Source of the DNA: Entoloma clypeatum
Lineage: Eukaryota; Basidiomycota; Agaricomycetes; Agaricales; Entolomataceae
Length of the DNA stretch: 64,000 nucleotides
Assembly (NCBI GenBank): GCA_963565915.1
Contig: OY751489.1
Coordinates: forward strand, 806,001-870,000
Direction of reading: 5' to 3'
Positions within the stretch are counted from its first letter, which is position 1. The number at the start of each line of letters is the position of its first letter. Below, in pieces: positions 53,796-61,678 of this stretch. Position numbers and translations under genes: made by a program. The notes under the pieces are model-generated. The model saw nothing but the letters and a program-made list of their open reading frames with translations. It was not told where the DNA came from and did not search any database.

Positions 53796-54167
53796 TCACT
53801 GTCCCCATCCCTCATTGTTGCCGGGATCGGACCAGTTCGGACTTTCCTGGAGGCTCCAATCATATATCAACTCCTCGTTGATGGCTATGGCGAGTTCAAG
53901 GCCTTTGATGGCCAGCCGAATGCGTCGGTTTTCGATGACGAGAGTGCTGGTGTAATTCCTGAGAATTTGTTTCTCTTCGGGAGTCGGGGCGACGGGGAGA
54001 TTGGACAACGAATGAAGTCGGATATTCATCTGGTGATGAAGGAGATCGGCGAGGGAAGTTTCAAGGGCATGGATTTGGTCTCTCATGGAGAGCACTTCAT
54101 TCATAAGGGCGGCGATGGCGGGGTTGATGTCAGTGGTGGAGGTGGAGGTGATGATGGTGTTTGACAT
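53796..54167 (-). CDS. D ORF3, homologue of B ORF3
   Basis: 123 residues starting MSNTIITSTSTTDINPAIAA, colinear with B ORF3. The best conserved core is DQIHALETS...QM.IRLH and ENRR.RLA. The frame is fully open although neighbouring parts are truncated. The function is unknown. A 7-bp hairpin (53778-53795) and a polypurine tract follow. Confidence 0.65.
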   Translation of the reverse strand: MSNTIITSTSTTDINPAIAALMNEVLSMRDQIHALETSLADLLHHQMNIRLHSLSNLPVAPTPEEKQILRNYTSTLVIENRRIRLAIKGLELAIAINEELIYDWSLQESPNWSDPGNNEGWGQ

Positions 54168-54300
54168 GGCGGTGAAGATGGTTGAGAGGTAAAAGAAGAA
54201 TGGGGTGGCTATATTGGGCAGGGAGAAGACTAGAGCGGGGAACTCGGTGTGTGGTTGACTGATGAGGTCGATACTGCCATGGGTTTTGAGAACTCATCTT

Positions 54301-54516
54301 TTATTGTGGACAAGACGGGTTCTGCCGATGGAAATCACCGATCAAATCTTGAGCGTTCTGAACATTAGTTCGAGGTTCCCATGTGTTCTCTTCTGGACCA
54401 TATCCTTCCCACTGGACGAGGTACTGGATCTTTCCGCAGAACTTTCGAGAGTCTAGGATTGTAGACACATGGTATTCTTCTCGTCCTTCGACGATGATCG
54501 GATCAGGGGCTGGTTT
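54301..54516 (-). pseudogene. D integrase C-terminus, chromodomain only
   Basis: The minus strand reads [20 protein letters not shown], then [19 protein letters not shown], ending NPSCPQ and a stop. The upstream pol is missing because the sequence joins an LTR fragment. The same segment is present again at the edge of E. Confidence 0.8.
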
Positions 54517-55089
54517 GGGTTGAAGAGATAAATATATAAGTGATGTATCGTACCATGCATGGACTTGAAGTAATAAGGTCATGTCGAAAGACCGAAGGGC
54601 GGAGAACAGGCCGTCGGAATATTGGAGATACGTCGGAGGTGTTTGGAAAGGAAAAGAAAAATGTAAAGTATAGTAAGTGTAAGTAATGAACGCACCACAT
54701 CTAGAAGTCCGATAACCGGAGGGTTGGAGGTATGTTGGGAATCGTCGGAGATCATCGGAAATCGTCGGAGGTGGTGGAAAGAGAATGTGAAAGGGAGAAG
54801 AAAGGAGAAGCGAAGGGATATTGCCTGTATCGCTGGGCATGGAGAAATGCGGAGCTCCGATGGAGAAACGACAGTGTCAAGTGTGCAGGAAGTGCGGAGC
54901 TACATCGGAAAAGTGCAGAGCTATATCGGAGGAGTGCGGAGCTCCGATGGAGGTACCAGGATATAGGAATACGGAGGGTAAGATGGACCTTGGTGTTAGT
55001 GAAACCAATGAAAGCGATGTTGCCCTTACGGTAAGATGGATGGAAATCCATCAGAGGGAACTATCCTGAACAAGGCTTCGGAACATTGG
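54517..55089 (-). repeat. L-related LTR, second part (inverted)
   Basis: Reverse complement of the solo LTR at 17030-18118, covering about 17274-17835. It is truncated where D begins. M separates it from its other part (61430-61678). Confidence 0.8.
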
Positions 55090-55533
55090 TGTTGAGAATA
55101 CATTCTAGACGGATGTCTCGACAGTCAATCACATGTCTATAAACATGTGTATTCCCATATGGAGTTACATATGGAAGTGTTCTAGACTTAGAACAATCTA
55201 GACTCGATCTAGATCCCTGACTCATTAGATATGTGTCAGACGTGCATAACATATGTCATGTTATGTCACATCATGTGCTTGTCACACTATGTGACTATAA
55301 GTCACATATTACCATATACGTGAGTTTATGGTTCTGCGACAGAACTCAGTTTGTACTTGTTTGTACATGGTCTGTGCGCATCCTTGTAGGTATAAATACT
55401 TGATGTATCTGTATCTGCAAATAATAGGACTCTTACCAAGTACCTTCATCACTCAAGCTCTTCACGCTCTTCTTGCCTCCAATGTGAGTATCTTACCCAG
55501 GCTTCCCTGCGTATGTAGGTGTGCTGTTCGATA
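55090..55533 (+). repeat. M 5' LTR
   Basis: 444 bp, TGTTGAGAATAC...CTGTTCGATA. It contains a GTATAAATA box and many short inverted words such as CATATG, TGTCACA and CTAGA. Confidence 0.92.
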
Positions 55534-56819
55534 GGTTATGGGCCCCGGATTGCCCAGCACAGTCTGCGCGCTCTAACGGAGTTGCTGCGACTGTCTAGCC
55601 TGTTAGATACTAACCTGGCCTAGCCAGTGAGCGCGAGTCTTAAAAGCGCCCTTTTGGGCTGCTACCGCCTCTTTAGCTAGTAGCATAGACTAGTCTAAGT
55701 TAGTTATCTGGTTTGATACTCGGAGGTTCCAGACTAGTGAGCGCCCTTTGGGCTGCACCTAGTTCTGATGTCCAAGACTAGCAAAGCGCCCCTAGGGCTG
55801 CATCTAGTTCTTGATCTAGACTAGGGCCTTTTATGGCCTAGGTCTATATTTGGACATTTTGTATAAAGCCTGTGGCTTGAGCGCCTTGATAGGCGGCCGC
55901 CACACCCCTGTGAAAAACCCTCTCTTGTATCTGCGCCTTCATTTGGCTGCGATCTAGATTTGGGGTTTTCTCACGCTGTGTCATGTCCTGTCTGGCATTT
56001 GGTTTCAAAACCAAATCGAGTATATCTCGATGTGCTGACATTCGGACATTACGATTCTCAGGAACTTTCTGTTCCGTGAACTTTTTCGTCGATCCATCTT
56101 GATCCATTGCACCCTGTACCTGATAGAAGCACCCTTTTTTGGGTTGCCTCAGGGACTTCCCATTTTTATGGTTGCACGATCTCAGATTTGATGCTGACTT
56201 AAAAATGTTCCTAGATGAAAGGATCTTGCATCTGCTTCCACTATGGTTTTATTCAAGCAAACCATTGGTCACACCATGACATCCGCGTTATTCAGCGTGA
56301 TGATGGTTTCCACAGACGACACCTCTGTACTCTGGATTGCATGGTCACACCACGCATCCGGAAGGTGAAAGTCACGCAGCTGCGATACGGACGGCATGCA
56401 CCCCATGTCTGTACTCGCAAATGTGGAAAGAAAAAAGCAGTATGTATCCCCATCTACATTCTCTTCACTCGTTGAACTATGACTCTAGGATCCCTGGGCG
56501 CCACGCCCGAGTGACATCCGGAGAGCTCGAACGAGGGACTTACCGTCCCCCTTCAATCACAGTGATGATGAAGAAAGGAGAATCACACCCGGTATTACAC
56601 CCGAGGTTCCACCCAGGGTAATAAAGATGGAACAATCGCCTGAACTATAGGCGACCGTCTTTATGTAAATACCACAGCATTGTGACCCTTAGTCACATAA
56701 ATAAAGGCTATTACATAAACTCTCTCTGACATGTGTCACAAACAATTCAGACAATACCTCTTATTGGTTCAAATTGGTCTTGAATATTTGCTGACCACTG
56801 TTTCTTTTTAGAAACAAAC
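55534..56819 (+). other. M leader: PBS and first six hairpins
   Basis: GGTTATGGGCCCCGGAT at 55534-55550 is the same primer site as in K. The 1.3-kb leader has no convincing ORF. It carries hairpins at 55646, 55741, 55786, 55881, 55933 and 56129. A Gag-binding or packaging role would fit this position but is inference. Confidence 0.6.
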
Positions 56820-57683
56820 ATGTCTTCAATCACTTCTTTGATTGCTGTTCCCGTTCTTGACGGCACAAACTACCCTGAGTGGGCGAACACCATGTGTTCG
56901 TTCCTTAGATCTCAGGATTTGTGGCAAATTGTTGATGGTGCTGAGAAGCGACCCTTGATGTCTGCTAACCTTACAAGGAAAGCCCATACAACTAAAGTCA
57001 AGGCATGGAACATTAGGGATCAAATGGCTTTAGCCAATATTCGACTTCGTGTCGATCCGTCGGTCAAACTCACCAAAAATATGTCTTCTGAGACTTGGTT
57101 TGAGTTGAAGAATAGGTTCGGACGAGCTGTTTATGAAACAGTTCTGTCTGACATTCATGCTGCATTGTCCTTCAAACTTTCTATGAAACGACAACCTGCA
57201 ACCGAGATTGATTATCTTGATAAAATCTTTGATCATCTCGGCGCACATCATTCTATTTCTCCATCGACTCGGGCCCTAATGCTTCTATCTGCCCTCCCGT
57301 CTCCTGATTGGGATGACTTTGCCATAGAAACCCTTCTTTACAATGATGATCTCACCTATGATAAGGTTCGAGAATTGATTGTTGAAACATACAATCATCA
57401 TCATGTTGATCCTGTTCCCGATTTGTCACTTGAGGATTACCTTTACGGCATAGGTATCTCCTATGATCCTCAACCGACATCGTGCGATGTTTTTCATCGG
57501 CCGTTTCGGAACTTATGGAAAAAGAAGTCTTTCTTATCTGCACCGACAGACCCTGGTGCTCTGCGCTACTCTAGCTGTGTCGCCGGTCTGGTGCATGATG
57601 CCGTCATAACAGAACAATACAAGGGTCCACCCGTCGACAATTATGACATAGCGTTTCCACGCCTGGACCTTATAACAGCATAA
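56820..57683 (+). CDS. M Gag-like protein
   Basis: 287 residues. The N-terminus (VPVLDGTNYPEWANTMCSFL, then SQDLWQIVDG) and centre (ALMLLSALPSPDWDDF) are the Copia gag/UBN2-type fold. No CCHC knuckle is present, and the last ~70 residues (from FHRPFRNLWKKKSF) do not resemble known gag. A stop at 57681-57683 follows. It may assemble with, or be packaged by, proteins of an autonomous Copia element such as a K relative. The open frame in a young copy suggests it is still selected. Confidence 0.82.
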   Translation: MSSITSLIAVPVLDGTNYPEWANTMCSFLRSQDLWQIVDGAEKRPLMSANLTRKAHTTKVKAWNIRDQMALANIRLRVDPSVKLTKNMSSETWFELKNRFGRAVYETVLSDIHAALSFKLSMKRQPATEIDYLDKIFDHLGAHHSISPSTRALMLLSALPSPDWDDFAIETLLYNDDLTYDKVRELIVETYNHHHVDPVPDLSLEDYLYGIGISYDPQPTSCDVFHRPFRNLWKKKSFLSAPTDPGALRYSSCVAGLVHDAVITEQYKGPPVDNYDIAFPRLDLITA

Positions 57684-60600
57684 TCATTGTGTAGAACGAT
57701 TGTATTTTCTTTCTTTGCAATCAATACATTGATTTGCAATGTGTTCATATTTTGAATGAAAGAAAGAGAGATTTAAAAAATGCAAATGCATTTTATGTTC
57801 AAATAACTTATATCCAATCTGGAATAATTCCAATAAGTTGGATGTGCCGTTGAGCCACCTACTATAAAGGAAACAGCTTAATAAGCTTGTCAAGAAGACT
57901 GCGCGAGTCATTAATTTGTCTTTCTGCTGCGTCTGTCTTTCCTTTTCAGGAATTTATATTCCACCTTATATTGGATAAGACAAAAAATGATTTCAAAGCA
58001 TTTAAAAAAGTAATATTGTATTCGTGCGCTATGGCATTTGCATAACACTTATTCTGCGCCTTGACAGGCTGCGATAGTGTTCAAAATTGTCATTCTGGCT
58101 GCCAATATATAATACTTTATTATGTGAAGAAGAGTTTTTCAACCCTTCAACCTAAATCGATTCAAATTGGTCTAGCCAACCAATCTTGTTCCTCCACTCT
58201 TTCACCAAAAAGTAATGATGATTTGGGGCAATGCAAAGCTTCTTATCTGAACTCTCCATTTCTTGCATGGGAATGATCTCTGATGCATCTTGCGCCTTTT
58301 AGGCTAGCATTGCATTTTGACTTATAAGGCATCTGCGCTTTAATCAAGCGGCGATGGCCTTGTCACAGAATCATATAGGGATGACCGTGATGGTACACAC
58401 CCTATGGCAAAAATGGATATAGTCAAAAAATCAGATTGTATCACAGCTTACAAATATTGCTGGAATAAATCGCCTGAGAGTAATTACCTCAGCATAACTT
58501 GGAGAGTAATTCCTCCGCAGTTTGCGATTATTTTTTCTGCATGAATTTCTGGTTTCCCAACCAAGTTCTGCATCTATTTCAGTATATGCTCTTTGAAAGC
58601 CAAAGATACATGGGAAATGATTGCCATACTTGACTGTGAAAAGGGGGAGAATATAGAGAAGCATTTTAATGGCAGCATTCTGCGCTATTTGCTTTGCGAT
58701 ACCATTGCTAGAAGACTGATCTTTGATCTTTTGATCTCACCATCAGATGCATTGCTTCGTATACAACACTCTATAGGTTGTACCATTAAAGGAGCGCTGT
58801 GACCGCTGCATACTTATCAAATGGTCAACTTGAACAAAAGAAAAAGCTTATCCCAGCTTATACCCCTATGATTTCTCACCTAGAAACGATGAATTCTGGA
58901 TAAAAGAGAATATCATATGAATCGATCTGTTAGTCTTATCAGACTATTGTTGGGTTCTATTCCCAAGTATATCTTCCATGATTACTTGATGAAGCATCTT
59001 AATTGATGGCTTACTAATAATGCATTAATTTGCATTATATGGTTCTTGGAATACCAAGATTACTATTGTTTGCATGAAACGCATCAGAGTGCTTGTTACA
59101 CTCTTAAGATTTGGATCAACCCATCATCTGATCTGCGCCTTGTTTTGGCTGCGACAATGATCTGGTTCTTGCATTGAGTAGAGCGCCTGTGTTGGCTGCC
59201 TCCTTTGACAAACAAGACCAAATAACACCCTCACACGTTATTGTTGTATCATGCAACAAACATAGTAAATCTGTGTTGATGTCTTAGAGTGGATTCTCTA
59301 TTGACCTCTGAACATAAATCGGTTGTTCACCAACATAAGTATTACCAACCACAAAGAACTACATTGCAAAGTCATTTATTTGACTATAATCTGCAATATT
59401 GCTTGCACATCATCACATATAACAGTTGGCTTGATTGCCTATAAAATCTGTAAAATGTACTCCACGGAATTGGTTTTCAGGGGGAGTTAATTCATTCTCT
59501 ATTAACCCTAAAAAAAAAAAAAACAATCCACATGATGTTTGCTTGTCTAGCCTTTGCATAACAATGTGCGCCCCTTTGGGCTTGCCACAGTTACTAGGCT
59601 TGATTATATCTGCGCTCAAATAATGGCTGCAATATTAATCATTGCGATTATATTTTGCAATAGCTTGGATAGTACGTCAGACGATATGGGAAACGATGAC
59701 GAAACTACCAGCTGTCTCAGATATTATATTCTGAAGACTCAACGTCCACTATGACGATAAACTAGACCCTACTCCGGAACAGAGCATAAACTATCACAGT
59801 GGACTCTGAACCTAACTAGTTCATCCACATCCCTGAAGTCTGGAGTATTACACTCGACTCAGATGACATTATCTATAAGCACACCTTAAGTGTTGCCATG
59901 ATAATATTACATACTCAGGATAAAGGCACCCTTGTCTAAAAATCCATGGTTGTTAGCGCCTTATTTGGCAGCTTCCCAGAGTATTAATAAGCTATTTATA
60001 GCTTACATCATGCCAAGCATGATATCATCAATTGGTTAAATGACCCTTTGAGCCAGATCAAGTCTAACGAGCTCTTAATTGAGTTATGTCTTCTGACTTA
60101 TCCCCGGCCTTAGTGCCACATGCTCTTTCCATACTAGTTCTTGCGCTACTACTGGCTGCAACTACTATGTGATCCATAAAAAACTGAGTACCACTACGTC
60201 TTGAGCGCCTTCTTGGGCCGCCTGCATTGGTAATCTCATTTTTTGTGTGAATCATGGTCAAAACCATTGATACTCGTCTGGAATGACAATAAACTATCAC
60301 ACGTGGTTTGCTGATGCAATCAGGCCAAACACCTGACTCAGCATGGTCCGTGCGAGACAGGCAAAGCCTTAAATACGCTCCTCAAAAGTCGAATTTTAGA
60401 GCAGGCTTCCAATGGCATTCTTTGCCTACTTCTCCACCGCCTTTTACACTCGCTTCGCACATGCCGGCCATCTGGCGCATGTTGCCTCGACCAACGCCAG
60501 CACCACCACCACCACCACTACTACAGCTGGCGATGCCGCTGCTTCTTCATCGCCCTCTGGCAATAACACTGCCATGACCACCGACGATAAGATGTCAGGA

Positions 60601-60980
60601 AAGAAGTAAAAGTAGTTAGTGGTAGAAGTAATTAAATAATCAATTACTTCAGTGGCTGCTCTAAGCGCTACACTGGCTGCTTCAAGCGCCATTATGGCTG
60701 CATGTTTATTGCGCTATTTCATATCTCTCAAAAGCATTTTTATCCTTTGATGATCTATTGATCTCAGATTGACTTCTGATGAGACCTGTCTATTCTTGTT
60801 TTGGAATTAGACTTATGGGTCTCTGATAAGACCTTAAATGACAGCGTATGCTAAACGACACAGCAGATCCCCTTTAGCGCCCTTATGGCTGCTGCCATTT
60901 ATTTTGGCTCTTCACTAGGACTTGAATGTCTTCTTGTGAAACAAGTATTGAAACCTGACGGAATCACACTTGAGGGGGAG
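57684..60980 (+). other. M 3' noncoding part
   Basis: 3.3 kb of AT-rich sequence without pol. It holds hairpins from 58056 to 60892, the GC-richer short ORF at 60412 and the purine tract ACTTGAGGGGGAG before the 3' LTR. I see no tRNA or other RNA gene. Confidence 0.6.
60412..60609 (+). CDS. Short ORF in M, possible captured exon
   Basis: 65 residues, MAFFAYFSTAFYTRFAHAGH, then a Thr/Ser-rich run ending DDKMSGKK. The base composition is clearly GC-richer than its surroundings and no hairpin falls in it. I recognise no family. It could be a host exon fragment carried by M or chance. Confidence 0.25.
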   Translation: MAFFAYFSTAFYTRFAHAGHLAHVASTNASTTTTTTTTAGDAAASSSPSGNNTAMTTDDKMSGKK

Positions 60981-61424
60981 TGTTGAGAATACATTCTAGA
61001 CGGATGTCTCGACAGTCAATCACATGTCTATAAACATGTGTATTCCCATATGGAGTTACATATGGAAGTGTTCTAGACTTAGAACAATCTAGACTCGATC
61101 TAGATCCCTGACTCATTAGATATGTGTCAGACGTGCATAACATATGTCATGTTATGTCACATCATGTGCTTGTCACACTATGTGACTATAAGTCACATAT
61201 TACCATATACGTGAGTTTATGGTTCTGCGACAGAACTCAGTTTGTACTTGTTTGTACATGGTCTGTGCGCATCCTTGTAGGTATAAATACTTGATGTATC
61301 TGTATCTGCAAATAATAGGACTCTTACCAAGTACCTTCATCACTCAAGCTCTTCACGCTCTTCTTGCCTCCAATGTGAGTATCTTACCCAGGCTTCCCTG
61401 CGTATGTAGGTGTGCTGTTCGATA
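60981..61424 (+). repeat. M 3' LTR
   Basis: 444 bp, apparently identical to the 5' LTR. It is followed by the duplicated ATTGG. Confidence 0.92.
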
Positions 61425-61429
61425 ATTGG

Positions 61430-61678
61430 AACCCAGTGGGGGTGGATGGAGGAGAGTCGGAACAGGTGGAGAGATTTTGGAGTAGATTGGAGCAGCATTG
61501 GAGCAGCATTGGAGCAGCATTGGAGGTTATAGGAGGGTGATGGAGTTGCGAGAGCAGTCAACAAAAAGGAGGATTGTCTTGACATTGTATGGGCAGAGTT
61601 GAGGAACAGAAAGAAACAAGGATAGAAGGAATGACTTCCTTGCTAAGGTCTCTAATCCTCTAGGGGCTTGCCCTTACA
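61430..61678 (-). repeat. L-related LTR, first part (inverted)
   Basis: On the minus strand it starts TGTAAGGGCAAGCCCC, matching the start of the solo LTR at 17030. It continues at 55089 once M is removed. Confidence 0.85.

Larger units (their letters stand above)
53361..54516 (-). mobile_element. Element D: 3' end of a B-family chromovirus
   Basis: It holds a 3' LTR (53361-53761, 401 bp), pre-PPT hairpin, ORF3 and a chromodomain, all on the minus strand. It keeps the self-primer AGATTTAGCAA in its LTR. It breaks at about 54516, where LTR sequence of the L-related family begins, so the 5' half is missing. Confidence 0.85.
55646..60892 (+). repeat. About 20 dispersed GCGCC...GGCTGC hairpins in M
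   Basis: The motif is GCGCC, a 3-8 nt loop, then GGC-N-GC, giving a 5-bp stem with one unpaired base on the 3' side. Starts: 55646, 55741, 55786, 55881, 55933, 56129, 58056, 58292, 58335, 58794 (weak), 59135, 59183, 59568 (2-nt bulge), 59612, 59956, 60143, 60205, 60665, 60686, 60877. All are in the same orientation and none is in gag. The bulged base may be T, G, A or C. Confidence 0.75.
55090..61424 (+). mobile_element. Element M: young Copia-type element with gag only
   Basis: 6335 bp with 444-bp LTRs (55090-55533 and 60981-61424) that I find identical. The target duplication ATTGG lies at 55085-55089 and 61425-61429; the empty site is visible in the other LTR copy near 17270. It holds a half-tRNA type PBS (55534-55550), one gag-like ORF and a polypurine tract (60968-60980), but no protease, integrase or RT in 6.3 kb. 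It resembles the plant TR-GAG class and must be moved in trans. LTR ends are TG...TA. Confidence 0.88.

Noticed and set aside
54301..54840. 179-codon minus-strand ORF
   Set aside because: It is a fusion of LTR sequence with the D chromodomain across a breakpoint, not a gene.
55646..60892. CRISPR array or tandem repeat explanation for the M motifs
   Set aside because: Spacing is irregular (tens to ~1900 bp), copies vary with pairing kept, and the context is a eukaryotic retrotransposon.
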